A program made the position numbers and the translations under genes. The notes beneath the pieces are model-generated. The model made no database searches, was not told where the DNA came from, and was given only the letters and a program-made list of their open reading frames with translations. A stretch of DNA of 64,000 nucleotides, from the NCBI RefSeq assembly GCF_001298735.1, contig NZ_CYSP01000002.1, positions 1-64,000 of the forward strand, written 5' to 3'. This stretch comes from Propionispora sp. 2/2-37 (GTDB lineage Bacteria; Bacillota; Negativicutes; Propionisporales; Propionisporaceae). This document shows, piece after piece, positions 34,134-43,742 of this stretch. Within the stretch, counting starts at the first letter, position 1. Each line of letters opens with the position of its first letter.

Positions 34134-34723
34134 GTTTCTTCACTCTCCTCACTCGTTTTTCCATAATGCAGGCAATTGTTCCTGGCCTCGCCCTTATTAC
34201 GCGGGCAGGCCGGATCGCCGCATAAATTGCAGCTAATAGTGCGTGTCTGTGTTCCGTCGGCGCTTTCCTCTCCCGCCGCCTCCCGCGTCTCGACTGCTGC
34301 TTCGGCAGAACCGGCGGATTCGGCCGTCTCCGGCACCTCTTTCCCGGCGGAATTTTCCGGCGGATCCGTTACCGGCTTGCTTTCACCGGCGTCATGTTGC
34401 TCTTTTCCGCTGCCGGAAGATGCAGACGAGGGCAGCCCGACAGTTGCCCGGCTATAAACCAGGGAAGCAATCTCCGTGTGCGGCCGGGGTATCACCTGTA
34501 CGGCATATACCTGCCCTACCCCGGCCGCCGCTGCTTTTCCCGCTTCCACAGCGGCTTTTACGGCTCCCACATCACCGGCAACTTTCACCAGCACCATGCC
34601 GCCGCCCCGGCTTAATTCATAACCCAACAGGGACACGTTGGCAGCCTTTACAGCGGCGTCAGCCACCGTTACCGCCGTGGATAACCCTACTGTTTCGATC
34701 ATGCCTAATGCTTGCTGGCGCAT
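34130..34723 (-). CDS. pduK: Microcompartment shell protein with cysteine-rich tail, PduK-like
   Basis: 197 residues. Residues 1-90 are a BMC domain ([13 protein letters not shown]). Residues about 95-165 are an acidic, alanine/glutamate-rich, probably disordered linker. The tail has [11 protein letters not shown] and a further cysteine before L-H-Y-G, a four-cysteine set that may bind a metal or Fe-S cluster, as in PduK proteins. Minor shell component. Gap of 4 bases to pduH. Confidence 0.92.
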   Translation of the reverse strand: MRQQALGMIETVGLSTAVTVADAAVKAANVSLLGYELSRGGGMVLVKVAGDVGAVKAAVEAGKAAAAGVGQVYAVQVIPRPHTEIASLVYSRATVGLPSSASSGSGKEQHDAGESKPVTDPPENSAGKEVPETAESAGSAEAAVETREAAGEESADGTQTRTISCNLCGDPACPRNKGEARNNCLHYGKTSEESEET

Positions 34724-34727
34724 GTCT

Positions 34728-35183
34728 TCACCCCCTCCGTCTATTGTCCATCTCTGCCACTACTTTTTGCACAATGCGCCTGACGACCTGAGTCATTTCC
34801 GCTCCCGGATCCGGAACCGGCTCCGGTTCTGTTTTAAAGGGTATGTTTTTTACCAACCGTGCGGCATTATAGCCATAATACCGCCAAATTGCCGGGGCAC
34901 CGGCGCCGCTGGTCAGAAACAGCGGCTGCTCCGGGGGCAGCTTGGCAAAATGAAGGCAAACACTTCCGGCATCCAGTCCGATACCCACGCCTAAAGGCGA
35001 TAAACCGGCGGCCTGATGAGCCGTCTGCGCTATAGTGCCTGGCTGGGAAACAGTCAGCACAGTCCAGGGAACGCCTTCTTCCTCCAGACCGGCCTCAATC
35101 TCCCGCACTTTGGTTTCCCAGCCGGAATGAGACTGCACGGCAATAACGATACGGGGCTTATTCCTGTCGGTTTGTTCCTGCAT
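34728..35183 (-). CDS. pduH: Diol dehydratase reactivase small subunit
   Basis: 151 residues from the ATG at 35183 with GGTGGGAGG before it; the gene overlaps the end of pduG by 26 bases. PduH pairs with PduG to expel damaged cobalamin from diol dehydratase. Visible family features: [29 protein letters not shown] and a charged C-terminal helix. Longer in-frame codons up to 35303 lie inside pduG and are not family-like. A proline-rich insert stands near residue 115. Confidence 0.93.
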   Translation of the reverse strand: MQEQTDRNKPRIVIAVQSHSGWETKVREIEAGLEEEGVPWTVLTVSQPGTIAQTAHQAAGLSPLGVGIGLDAGSVCLHFAKLPPEQPLFLTSGAGAPAIWRYYGYNAARLVKNIPFKTEPEPVPDPGAEMTQVVRRIVQKVVAEMDNRRRG

Positions 35184-37011
35184 AGCCTCCCACCTTTCCG
35201 GCGGCATGCGACAACACCAGACCGGTGGCCACCGCATTCCGTGGACCTTCCGTGCCGCGGATATTGCCGCGTCCGCAGACAATGCCGTATTCCGCCAGTG
35301 CATCGCTTACCATATCGGCCACTTCAAAATCAAGCGCCGAGCCGCCCACCAGCACGACAAATTCCATGTGGCGGATATTGCCGGTAGGAGCCACCCGGAC
35401 CAGTGAACGCAAGGCGTTGGTAACAAATACCCGTTTTTTTGCTTCCCGCCGCACATGGCGGATTTTATCCAGCGAATGCTTGGTGGGGATCGGAATCATA
35501 TCCTGCCCCCGCAAGATAACCACCCGGGCAAAAACCTCCGGATCCAAATGTTGTTCAAAAAACTTGACCGTGCCGTCTTCCAGACGGATATGATACAAGC
35601 TTTCCACTTTGGCCAGCGGATACTTTTTGATTTCTTCCGCCAGGTCAAAATCATTAAGTCCCAGTTCGGAGTTAATCAACATGGTGACCATATCCCCCGC
35701 ACCGGCCAAATGAATGGAAAACACCTGATTGTCACCGGTGACGGTAGCCGCATCGGTCGATCCCCCGCCCATATCCAGAATGGCCAGGGGTTTAGCCGTC
35801 CCCGGTGTCGTCAGTGCACCCAGAATGGCCATATTCGCCTCCACGCCGGCAATGACAACCCGGACATGCAGCCTCTCGGTCAATACATCGGCAATCTGCT
35901 GCATGGGCAAACGGCTGGTCTTGACCATAGCCGCCAGAGCCACTGCCGTTTCCAGGGCAAATTCCCCGGCCAATCCCCCCTGTACTTTCTGCGGTACGAA
36001 GGTATCCACCGCCAGTATGTCCTGAATCTTCATTTCGCTCAGCGGCTGTCCGGTAAGCTCGCCCATAACCTGGCGGACCCGCTCCAGCATGCCGTTTACG
36101 TTGGTCCCGGCCTCACCCTGCACGTCGACAACCGGCTGAACGCGCTCCACCGCTTCCATAATTTTAGTGGCACCGGCCTCGACATCCACATCGCTGCGTC
36201 CTTTCTGGCCAACTATGCTGACAAAACCGGCCGGGATTGTCCGGGCTTTGACATCTCCCTGCGGTGTCCGGACCACAACGGCCGAACGGTTGCCAATCAG
36301 CGCCCGGGCAATGGGCACCACCAGTTTGGTTTCCTCGGCGGATAACTGAAACACCGTGGCGATGCCATAAGGATTAGACAGTGTTTTTACGGTCTGCCCG
36401 GCTTCGGCCACTTCCACGGCAGTCAGCATCCCTAAGGGAATTTTGTCAATCAGCAGTACTTCATCAAGCACCGGGATGATCTTGTGCAAACGATTGACAA
36501 TCAGCACCGCATCATCCTGACAAACAATGGCTCCCTGCAAATCCACGCCGCGCTCCAGCGCGGCATTCAGACCCTTCGCCGCGTCTTCAAAGTCGATGCC
36601 GCGCGGTACAACGGCAATCACTTTGGCGCCGGCGGGCGTACCCTGCAGTTCCGAAAATAGTGTGGTCACTCCCACCCCGAGCCCAATACCGCCCGGCGTG
36701 GAAGGGTTGTGCCCGATCATCGTCGATTCGGTAATGATAGTCTCGGTTATGGTTTCCATAGCCAGATCGCCGATCACCGGCGTAGCTTCATTCAAACGGA
36801 TTTCCGTTATATCCCGGAGTGAAATTCCCGCCTGTTTTACCGCTGTTTCCAGGGCAACGATAATACCCGGAACATTATTAACCGTCCCCTTAATCCCGCT
36901 TGTTTTAACAATACTGCCGGCAAGAAACTCCATCCGCTGCCCGTCATGTGTCCGGGCCAGGCAGACCTCCGTTGTCGAGTTTCCGATATCCACACCTGCT
37001 AAGATAGGCAT
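35158..37011 (-). CDS. pduG: Diol dehydratase reactivase large subunit
   Basis: 617 residues, usual length (about 610). ATPase of the actin/Hsp70 fold; with PduH it exchanges inactive cobalamin of the diol/glycerol dehydratase for fresh adenosylcobalamin. Opens A-G-V-D-I-G-N-S-T-T-E-V, with a second phosphate-binding block L-D-M-G-G-G-S-T-D-A-A near residue 420 and V-L-V-G-G-S-A-L-D near 570. Could equally be called DdrA or DhaF. Follows pduE by 12 bases. Confidence 0.95.
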   Translation of the reverse strand: MPILAGVDIGNSTTEVCLARTHDGQRMEFLAGSIVKTSGIKGTVNNVPGIIVALETAVKQAGISLRDITEIRLNEATPVIGDLAMETITETIITESTMIGHNPSTPGGIGLGVGVTTLFSELQGTPAGAKVIAVVPRGIDFEDAAKGLNAALERGVDLQGAIVCQDDAVLIVNRLHKIIPVLDEVLLIDKIPLGMLTAVEVAEAGQTVKTLSNPYGIATVFQLSAEETKLVVPIARALIGNRSAVVVRTPQGDVKARTIPAGFVSIVGQKGRSDVDVEAGATKIMEAVERVQPVVDVQGEAGTNVNGMLERVRQVMGELTGQPLSEMKIQDILAVDTFVPQKVQGGLAGEFALETAVALAAMVKTSRLPMQQIADVLTERLHVRVVIAGVEANMAILGALTTPGTAKPLAILDMGGGSTDAATVTGDNQVFSIHLAGAGDMVTMLINSELGLNDFDLAEEIKKYPLAKVESLYHIRLEDGTVKFFEQHLDPEVFARVVILRGQDMIPIPTKHSLDKIRHVRREAKKRVFVTNALRSLVRVAPTGNIRHMEFVVLVGGSALDFEVADMVSDALAEYGIVCGRGNIRGTEGPRNAVATGLVLSHAAGKVGGYAGTNRQE

Positions 37012-37023
37012 AAGCGCTCCACC

Positions 37024-37545
37024 TTAGTTGGCTCTCAAGCGGTTGCGGCGTTCATAGACATCGGCTGCTTCCCTCACCAAACCGGCGCTAATGGAGGCTT
37101 TGTACTGTTGTTCCAATTCGTCGGCAATGGCAAGCAGCTCTGCTTTGCTGGAACGGTAAGGGCGGAGTGCATTGTAGATTTCCAGAATGCGATTGTCGGG
37201 AATGGCTGTCAGCTCGGCAGCCCGGCGCAGGTTGGCGGCAAACTGTGTCCGTCCCACTCCGTCGGCAATCTCGGCCTGCATCCTCAGCGTGTCCGGACTG
37301 ATACGGACATCCGCCGGAGTAATATCGCCGCTTAGCACCTTATCCAGAGTAATATCCTCCAGTGTTTTGCCGGTAGGAGTCCGGATTAAATCGAGGCGTT
37401 TCGCAGCCAGCGGATAGTCTCTGTCCGGCTGCAATCCGGCGCTGCCCGTCCCGGATACCGCCGCGGCTTTCGGTTCGGCTTGGGGCTGATACATATTTTT
37501 TAACACTTCACGGACAAGTTCTTCAATCATTTTTTCCTGAGACAT
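37024..37545 (-). CDS. pduE: Diol dehydratase small subunit
   Basis: 173 residues from the ATG at 37545, preceded by GGAGGTGCAGCAAC. Gamma subunit of the B12-dependent propanediol/glycerol dehydratase. Family block D-Y-P-L-A-A-K-R-L-D-L-I-R-T-P-T-G, then L-x-D-I-T-L-D-K-V-L-x-G and the C-terminal Y-E-R-R-N-R-L. The N-terminal M-I-E-E-L-V-R-E-V-L-K-N-M helix resembles an encapsulation peptide. In-frame codons upstream to 37761 lie inside pduD. Confidence 0.95.
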   Translation of the reverse strand: MSQEKMIEELVREVLKNMYQPQAEPKAAAVSGTGSAGLQPDRDYPLAAKRLDLIRTPTGKTLEDITLDKVLSGDITPADVRISPDTLRMQAEIADGVGRTQFAANLRRAAELTAIPDNRILEIYNALRPYRSSKAELLAIADELEQQYKASISAGLVREAADVYERRNRLRAN

Positions 37546-37561
37546 GTTGCTGCACCTCCGT

Positions 37562-38218
37562 TTACTTAAACGTAACCTTGATTTCCACCGGCCTGGCTCC
37601 CGGAACGACATGTTCGGTCTCTTTGATATGCAGGACAGCGGCTTTCGCCTGAAATTTCGGTCTGGCCATTTGGTCATTACGGGTCGGTACCGGTGTCGGC
37701 GATTCCCCTTTGGCGTACTTGGCGGCATTACGGCCGATCGCCCGGTAGGTTTCCAAATCAATCAGAGGAGATTGGGAAAATAACTCCAGATTGCTCAGCG
37801 GCGGCAGTTCTTTCTGATGGATAACGGTAGTTCCGCGCGATTGTATGCCGATGGCAATACCCGATCCGCTGAGTTTGGTGGCATCATGAGCGGCAAAGGC
37901 CACGTCCGAGGTCCGCAGGCTTCTCACCACCCGGGCTGTAAGGCCTTCTTCCTCGATACCGGCAATTACTTCCCGCAATACCTCGCTGTGCGGAATATTG
38001 ATAATCGTTTTATTTTGGAATTTGCCGAAAGCCGGCGCCAGTGCAATCAGCACTTCATCCGGCCTGGTCCCCGCAGGTGCCTCGCCGGTTTCTTCCAGCA
38101 CCATGGTACGGCCTGCGGTCGCCCTGAGTGCAGGCACTGCTGCCTGCCCGGCGGGAATTTTCATATCCTGCAAAACCTGCGCAACAATATCCCGAATCAT
38201 TTGTTCGCTGATTTCCAT
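37562..38218 (-). CDS. pduD: Diol dehydratase medium subunit
   Basis: 218 residues, beta subunit of the dehydratase, which with the large subunit holds adenosylcobalamin in base-on form. N-terminal encapsulation helix [13 protein letters not shown], then a linker and the conserved core with [13 protein letters not shown] and [15 protein letters not shown]. Gap of 16 bases to pduE. Confidence 0.95.
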   Translation of the reverse strand: MEISEQMIRDIVAQVLQDMKIPAGQAAVPALRATAGRTMVLEETGEAPAGTRPDEVLIALAPAFGKFQNKTIINIPHSEVLREVIAGIEEEGLTARVVRSLRTSDVAFAAHDATKLSGSGIAIGIQSRGTTVIHQKELPPLSNLELFSQSPLIDLETYRAIGRNAAKYAKGESPTPVPTRNDQMARPKFQAKAAVLHIKETEHVVPGARPVEIKVTFK

Positions 38219-38239
38219 TACCCTACACCTCTTCCCGTA

Positions 38240-39910
38240 TCAAACATCAAAATCAGACGGCTTTACAGCCTGACTGATGTTTTTAATTTCATCCCAGCGT
38301 TCCGGACTCAGGCGGTAGCCGGTTCCCGGTCCTTGATAATCATTACGGTTATTCACCGCACTGATTACATTGAAATCCTTATCCAAAATGGCGGCCGTAT
38401 GCAAATAATCGCCGGAAATACGTTGTTTCAGCAGATTGAGCACATTGTGAGCCAAATCGGAAAAACCGGCATTGGCCAGCGCTTTGACTACATCCAGTCC
38501 GGTAATGCCGCGCTTCATTAAATCCTGAGCAGCCTTCAGGTCCTCGACGATATTGCGGGGCGGCATATCCTGGCTGCCATGGGCATAGGTAGCCGCTTCC
38601 ACTTCTTCATCGGTAATAGCCGGGAAGCCCAGTTCTTTATAAACGGCCTGCAACGCCCTGGCGGCTTTATTGCGCACGGCAACGACGTCTTCCTCCGCCA
38701 CCGGGCGTAACCCGCCGTCGACCTGCAGGTCGCGCTGAATAATATTCCAGTCGTCATAATCCTCGACGTCCCAGTTTGACCCGGCAAACATATTGTCATA
38801 GTTGGGAACGCCGCTGTAGCCCGAGCAGATGAAATCCGTTCCCGGCAGCATCTGCATCAGGGTGCGGGCAGTGCGGCGGATATCCGAATGGGTGAAAGTC
38901 TGGTCATTGCTGGAGGCAACCTCCATATCCAGCAGGGTGGTGCAAAGATTTTCAGCCAGAACGGCCCGGATACCCGAAGGAACGGCGGCCGGTACGCCGA
39001 TGCAGCTGACCGAACCGTTTTGCAGCCCCTGTACTCCGGCCCCCCGGGTGACCATAATGCAGCGGACTTCCAAATACAGCATGGATTTGCCTTCGGCATA
39101 ACCCATCTGCACTTCCGAACCGGTTCCGGAAGTAAACCGCATTTTCAGACCCCGCGAAGCATAGGCGGAAGCCAGAAAGGCCTTGGACCAGGGAGTGTCG
39201 TCACCGTCGACAAATACGTTTTCCGTACCGTACACCGAAATGGTTTCGGCATAAGCGGTAATCCCGCGCATCCCCAGTTCCAGTTCGGTAGCTTCTTCCA
39301 AAGCACACTGTATCAGTGTCCCGGGACGCCCGGTCTGGCCGCCGATCAACAGGGAAAGGGCATTAAAGGGTGCATAGCGGACAACGGCAACGGTGGTTTC
39401 CATTTCATCAAAACCCCTGAACGAGGCTTCCGCGCCGTCGGCGGCAATCAACACCGGATTATCCTTTACGTTGGTGATGTGGCACTGGTTGGAAGGTGTT
39501 TTACGGGCCCGCATTTTTTGCAGAGCCATCATCATTTCCACCACATTCATGGTATTTAGGACTGCTACAATTTTCGCCGCCGTAAGGCCGCGGAAGATTT
39601 TAATCACTTCACTGCGCGGCACGTGAATATCCACCAGCATTCTGGCAATTTCCAGATTATCCATGGCCATGGCTTTTTCCGCAATGCTGACATCAATGGC
39701 ATAATCCGCGATGAACTGATCGATAAAATCAAATTTCTCCCGGGGAATTCCGTCCATCTCCACGACTTTGCCATGATCCACTTTAATGCTTGGCACCGGG
39801 TCGGCCGGGCTGCCCATGGCAATCAGTCCGACTTCCGGCCATTCAACCACAAAACCGTCCTGATTTACAGGGCGAGCTGCCAATGCTTCAAACCGTTTCG
39901 ACTTCTTCAT
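38240..39910 (-). CDS. pduC: Propanediol/glycerol dehydratase large subunit
   Basis: 556 residues, full length for PduC/DhaB1. Adenosylcobalamin-dependent radical dehydration of 1,2-propanediol to propionaldehyde or glycerol to 3-hydroxypropionaldehyde. Opens K-R-F-E-A-L-A-x-R-P-V-N-x-D-G-F-V-V-E-W-P-E; conserved active-site blocks C-H-I-T-N-V-K-D-N-P, R-Y-A-P-F-N-A-L, and S-G-Y-S-G-V-P-N-Y-D-N-M-F are intact. Substrate preference cannot be decided by eye. Upstream is pduB (19 bases). Confidence 0.96.
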   Translation of the reverse strand: MKKSKRFEALAARPVNQDGFVVEWPEVGLIAMGSPADPVPSIKVDHGKVVEMDGIPREKFDFIDQFIADYAIDVSIAEKAMAMDNLEIARMLVDIHVPRSEVIKIFRGLTAAKIVAVLNTMNVVEMMMALQKMRARKTPSNQCHITNVKDNPVLIAADGAEASFRGFDEMETTVAVVRYAPFNALSLLIGGQTGRPGTLIQCALEEATELELGMRGITAYAETISVYGTENVFVDGDDTPWSKAFLASAYASRGLKMRFTSGTGSEVQMGYAEGKSMLYLEVRCIMVTRGAGVQGLQNGSVSCIGVPAAVPSGIRAVLAENLCTTLLDMEVASSNDQTFTHSDIRRTARTLMQMLPGTDFICSGYSGVPNYDNMFAGSNWDVEDYDDWNIIQRDLQVDGGLRPVAEEDVVAVRNKAARALQAVYKELGFPAITDEEVEAATYAHGSQDMPPRNIVEDLKAAQDLMKRGITGLDVVKALANAGFSDLAHNVLNLLKQRISGDYLHTAAILDKDFNVISAVNNRNDYQGPGTGYRLSPERWDEIKNISQAVKPSDFDV

Positions 39911-39929
39911 ATTTCTCCCGCCCTTCTGT

Positions 39930-40715
39930 TTAAATATATGGCTTGGTTGACGACGGCGCCGGACCGGCCATAGTTTCCAGCAATTTCACACCGACATCCT
40001 TGGCTGCCAGCACAGCCTGCCGTACCGCCCCCGAATCGCCGGTAATCATTAAAATGACTTCGTTGGAATAACTGGTGCCGCCGGCCGGACTGCCGTAACC
40101 GCAAACTTCCACATTGGCCGTTTTTACTGCCACATCGGCGATCAAAACGCCGATCGCGGCCGGAGCGCCGACAATGAGTCCGAAAGCTTTGCCCAGCGGC
40201 GCACCGAAGGCCTTATGGATTGCATAGCTGGCGCGGGCGGTATATTGCAGTTCGATGTGTCCGGCGTCATTGCCGTACACATCGCCAAAGGTGCGGTCAA
40301 GTTCCTTTAGAGCCACTTCCACGGCCCGGCGGGCATCGGAAACCTCTTCGGCACCAAACAGGATCAGGTTGCCATGTCCGGCCCCTCCCTTGGTATCGCG
40401 GGCCAGTTCAATGGCAATAATCTCGGTATTCGTGGCCTTTACCGCTTCATCAGCGGCCATAATATGCGGCCCGGCACCGGTGCGTGCTCCGATAATGCCG
40501 ATGGAACGGTACTTGGGATCTATTTTCATTTTTTCGTGAAGGATAGGATCAACGTTGGCAATTACCAGGCCAATGGTGTCGCCAATAGCCGTACCGACAA
40601 ATTCGGTGATGCCGGGATTGGCCATGACGGATTTGGCTTTGGGCTGCGCTGCCGCCTGCCCTTCCATCCGTTTTTTGATTTCATCCATCACTTTATCAAT
40701 AATTTGCTCTTGCAT
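39930..40715 (-). CDS. pduB: Microcompartment trimer shell protein
   Basis: 261 residues with tandem BMC domains (BMC-T), forming pseudohexameric trimers of the facets. Residues 1-35 form a helical extension (I-I-D-K-V-M-D-E-I-K-K-R-M) ahead of the shell core, as in PduB, where this extension binds the enzyme core. An internal methionine near residue 31 could give the shorter PduB' form, though I see no strong internal ribosome-binding site. Core blocks G-I-I-G-A-R-T-G-A-G-P-H and H-I-E-L-Q-Y-T-A-R-A-S-Y are typical. Confidence 0.95.
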   Translation of the reverse strand: MQEQIIDKVMDEIKKRMEGQAAAQPKAKSVMANPGITEFVGTAIGDTIGLVIANVDPILHEKMKIDPKYRSIGIIGARTGAGPHIMAADEAVKATNTEIIAIELARDTKGGAGHGNLILFGAEEVSDARRAVEVALKELDRTFGDVYGNDAGHIELQYTARASYAIHKAFGAPLGKAFGLIVGAPAAIGVLIADVAVKTANVEVCGYGSPAGGTSYSNEVILMITGDSGAVRQAVLAAKDVGVKLLETMAGPAPSSTKPYI

Positions 40716-40741
40716 CGTCTTGCCTCCTCCAAATTAGCATT

Positions 40742-41020
40742 CTACAGAACCTTGGGCAGAATCTTTTCCACATCGCCATGGGGCCGCGGAATGACGTGAA
40801 TGGATACTACTTCACCAACTTTTTGGGCTGCTGCCGCACCGGCATCCACAGCCGCCTTAACGGCACCGACATCACCGCGCACCATAACAGTTACCAGTCC
40901 CGAACCGATTTTCTCATACCCTATCAGTTGTACATTGGCTGCCTTGACCATGGCGTCCGCAGCTTCAATTGCGCCTACCAGGCCTTTGGTTTCCACCATT
41001 CCCAGAGCTTCACTGCTCAT
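40742..41020 (-). CDS. pduA: Microcompartment shell hexamer protein, PduA-like
   Basis: 92 residues from the ATG at 41020 (AGGAAGGGAGGGAAAGC before it; the ATG at 41050 has none and lies inside pduV). Single BMC domain with pore segment K-I-G-S-G-L-V. Major facet protein and probably the pore for diol substrate. Nearly identical to the pduJ product. The first codons overlap pduV by 11 bases. Confidence 0.95.
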   Translation of the reverse strand: MSSEALGMVETKGLVGAIEAADAMVKAANVQLIGYEKIGSGLVTVMVRGDVGAVKAAVDAGAAAAQKVGEVVSIHVIPRPHGDVEKILPKVL

Positions 41021-41459
41021 TGCTTTCCCTCCCTTCCTCCAGATATTCAATTAATTCTTCCAGCCCTTCTCCGGTTACCACGGAAACAAAAAATACCGGT
41101 TTTTTTACTCCGGCCTGCCGCAGGTAGCGGCAAGCCCGTTCCCGGTCGGCATCGGCCCGGTCTACCTTGGTCACGACACCGGCCACCGGTTTGTTGAACA
41201 TCCCCCGAAAACCGGGCGGAAGAGACAGCATTGCATTGCTGGCATCTTGTAAAATCAGGATCACCGAGGCTTCCATAGCCGTCACCATCAACGACGAATA
41301 AAACCTGGGAATTTGCGAATATTCTCCGGGAGTGTCAATGCCTCCGTCGTAAAACTCGATAGTCAGCGTTTTTTCCGTTTGCCTGCCATCTTGGCGCAGC
41401 ACATGGAGCAGCGTCGTTTTTCCGGCTCCCGCCGCGCCCAGCAGCATAACCTTTTTCAT
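41010..41459 (-). CDS. pduV: PduV/EutP-type small GTPase
   Basis: 149 residues. P-loop protein with [10 protein letters not shown] at 8-17 (G1), D-T-P-G-E-Y (G3) and T-K-V-D-R-A-D (G4), the pattern of the PduV/EutP family. PduV has been linked to the outer surface and movement of microcompartments; an acetate-kinase activity has been reported for EutP. ATG overlaps the pduU stop by 4 bases. Confidence 0.92.
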   Translation of the reverse strand: MKKVMLLGAAGAGKTTLLHVLRQDGRQTEKTLTIEFYDGGIDTPGEYSQIPRFYSSLMVTAMEASVILILQDASNAMLSLPPGFRGMFNKPVAGVVTKVDRADADRERACRYLRQAGVKKPVFFVSVVTGEGLEELIEYLEEGRESNEQ

Positions 41460-41797
41460 GATTTTGTCAGCTCGGGAACGACAAATCCCAACGTTGCCGC
41501 CAGAAAGCAGTTTACCTGCAATAAAGCCGTTTCAACGGCAGACACCGTACCGGTAAGAACCACCGACCCGGTAAAGCGGTCCATAAACCCAATCTCCACT
41601 GCCGCTCTTTTTGTTGCCATATCAGCGGCAATAATAGCCGCTTCACTGGGCGTAATCGTCAAAATGCCAATGGCCGAACTGCCTTCTATACCCAGTTTGC
41701 CGCAAAGTTCGGCTTTGGGATTAGCGATTACATGTGCCAGTGTCACCTGTTTGCCGGGAACATACTCCTGTACCATTCTCGGTTTTTCCGCTGTCAT
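41456..41797 (-). CDS. pduU: Microcompartment shell protein with permuted BMC domain, PduU-like
   Basis: 113 residues from the ATG at 41797 (CAGGAGGGGTGGT before it; the in-frame extension to 41932 is upstream promoter sequence). Circularly permuted BMC domain of PduU/EutS type: an N-terminal strand [16 protein letters not shown] that would form the beta-barrel cap over the pore, then [17 protein letters not shown]. First gene of the pdu-like operon. Confidence 0.94.
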   Translation of the reverse strand: MTAEKPRMVQEYVPGKQVTLAHVIANPKAELCGKLGIEGSSAIGILTITPSEAAIIAADMATKRAAVEIGFMDRFTGSVVLTGTVSAVETALLQVNCFLAATLGFVVPELTKS

Positions 41798-41988
41798 ACC
41801 ACCCCTCCTGTCATGACCGGACACTTGAATATATTTGGCGTTATTCCCCCTCTCCACCTTGCTTGTATTTTGCTGATCTATCGGATATCCTTGTCCCCCG
41901 CTCACCGGAATCCCCCATCCTGAAATTACCATTTTTTATCCGGCAGGACTGTCTTGCTGCCACATGGGCAAACTTTTCCCTGACACGC
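41798..41988 (-). promoter_or_regulatory. Promoter region of the pdu-like operon
   Basis: About 190 bases between the regulator terminator and pduU. No consensus sigma-70 promoter is obvious; on the minus strand the hexamer GGGGGA occurs twice, 17 bases apart, and TATATT near 41835 could be a -10 box. This would fit a promoter that needs the AraC-type regulator, but the sites are not established. Confidence 0.4.
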
Positions 41989-42015
41989 AAAAAAGGACTG
42001 CCTTTTCGCAGTCCT
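41989..42015 (-). terminator. Terminator of the two-component regulator genes
   Basis: AGGACTGC (41994-42001) pairs with GCAGTCCT (42008-42015); the minus strand runs on into TTTTTTG. Confidence 0.9.
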
Positions 42016-42077
42016 CTCCTATGTTGCTATGAGTTCAGTGCAGTCTCCATACCCACAATAAACTTTTTTGTCTTCTT

Positions 42078-43724
42078 TTAGTGCATTTTTGCCGCTTTGC
42101 TTTTTTCTTCCCGGCTCCTGGCGATGTCACTCCGGTATTGATTAGGCGTCATGCCGCAGGCTTTGCGAAAAGCACGGCAGAAGTAACTGGCATCCTGATA
42201 GCCGACTTCCGAGGCGATCCGCACTACGGTATAGTCCTGGTTCTGCAGCAGCTTTTTGGCTCTTTCCAGCCGCACCCGCGTAACAAAATCCGCAAAATTG
42301 TAGCCTTTTTCCTTTTTAAATAAACGGCTGAAATAAAACGGACTCAAATGGACGGTCTGGGCCACCTCTTCCAGCAGGATATTCCGCTGGAAATTCTTCA
42401 GAATATATTCGCAGGCGCTGTTAATCAGCCTGGTATTAACACTGCTGCGGTTTTCCAGCATATTATCCATAAAATGGTCCACATATTCCATCATCCATTG
42501 TTCAATGTGCTCTTTGGTAGCGCAATCCGTCAGACTTTGGATGCAGGTAAAGTTGAGCAGCGTCAGCTGTTCCAGATTGGCTCCGCCCTCCACCGCCGAA
42601 CGGGACAATACGATCAGCAGTTCCAGAACATAGGCTTTGACGGTTTCCAGTCCGGACCGGTGCGAAAAGGTCTCCTGCAAAAGCTCCCGGAGCGCCGCCT
42701 TGGCTGCCCTGCGATCGCCGCAGCGCACCTTCTCCATAACCGTCCGTTCATACTGGAACGGATATTGAAACGGGCTGTCCTGGAAAAACGGTACATCCTC
42801 AATATGGATGATCTGATGGTCGCCAAGATAAAAACGCTGCCGCTGCGCACTGAGCGCCTCATGATAGGATTTGTACATATCCCGCGGATCTTCGTAGCAC
42901 CGGCCGATCCCCACGGTAATATGAACCTTCATGTCCCTGAAGACCGTCTCCTGGATGCTTCCGGCGATCCGGCAGGCATATTCTTTGGCCTCCTCCTGCG
43001 TTTTTTCACCGGAAAAATGCAGTAAAATCACCAGACTGTCACTACCGAAGGGAGTTACCAGTGCCGTTTTACCGGCGGACTGAACCACCAGACGGTAAAT
43101 CTGCTGTTTAAACACCTGCTTTTCCAATTCACTGGCACTGCGGGTGAGCTCTTTAAAGCGGTCAACGTCCACTACCAGAGCGACTGCCGGGTTCGCCTGC
43201 AAACCCAAAAAGCCGGCCCTTTCTTTAAAATGTTCCATTTCGGTGATCTGTCCCGAAATCAGATCGTAAACAAAGGACATCTGGATAAACGGCAACGCGG
43301 CGGCAATCTGCTCCCGTAAGCGGGCCTCTTCCTGCCGACGGGCGCTCATTTCCCTGATTCTCTGCATCACCGTTTGCAGCGTCTGTAGTAACATTTCCGG
43401 CCGCACCGGTTTCAGGAGGTACTCCATGGCACCAAGCTGCAGCGCCTGCTTCGCATAAGCAAATTCATCAAAGGCCGTCAGCATTACGATACTGGTATCC
43501 GGCGCAAGCTGTTTGATCGACTGGGCGGCATGCAGACCGTTCATTTCCGGCATGCGGATATCCATGATGACAATATCCGGTTTCAATGCTATAGCCAGCT
43601 GTACGGCACTCACGCCGTCACCGGCTTCACCGGCCACTTCAATATCCGGACAATTTCTTTCAATAATCAGCCGCAGCGCCTGCCGTTCCAGCTGTTCGTC
43701 ATCAACAATCATTAATTTTACCAT
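42078..43724 (-). CDS. Response regulator with AraC-type DNA-binding domain
   Basis: 548 residues. An N-terminal receiver domain (about 1-120) with acidic D8-D9, phosphoacceptor Asp55 in V-I-M-D-I-R-M-P-E-M-N-G and conserved L-L-K-P-V; a middle region (about 170-420) like the YesN family; and a C-terminal AraC helix-turn-helix pair (about 440-535: G-Y-Q-D-A-S-Y-F-C-R-A-F-R-K). Partner kinase gene is 18 bases upstream. Probably the activator of the pdu-like operon that follows, replacing the one-protein PocR of enterobacteria. Confidence 0.93.
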   Translation of the reverse strand: MVKLMIVDDEQLERQALRLIIERNCPDIEVAGEAGDGVSAVQLAIALKPDIVIMDIRMPEMNGLHAAQSIKQLAPDTSIVMLTAFDEFAYAKQALQLGAMEYLLKPVRPEMLLQTLQTVMQRIREMSARRQEEARLREQIAAALPFIQMSFVYDLISGQITEMEHFKERAGFLGLQANPAVALVVDVDRFKELTRSASELEKQVFKQQIYRLVVQSAGKTALVTPFGSDSLVILLHFSGEKTQEEAKEYACRIAGSIQETVFRDMKVHITVGIGRCYEDPRDMYKSYHEALSAQRQRFYLGDHQIIHIEDVPFFQDSPFQYPFQYERTVMEKVRCGDRRAAKAALRELLQETFSHRSGLETVKAYVLELLIVLSRSAVEGGANLEQLTLLNFTCIQSLTDCATKEHIEQWMMEYVDHFMDNMLENRSSVNTRLINSACEYILKNFQRNILLEEVAQTVHLSPFYFSRLFKKEKGYNFADFVTRVRLERAKKLLQNQDYTVVRIASEVGYQDASYFCRAFRKACGMTPNQYRSDIARSREEKSKAAKMH

Positions 43725-43742
43725 AATTCCGCCCTCTTCTTG

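Noticed and set aside
36000..41020. Repeated BMC-domain genes as assembly duplication
   Set aside because: pduA and pduJ are similar but differ at many positions, with different neighbours, as in all characterised pdu operons.
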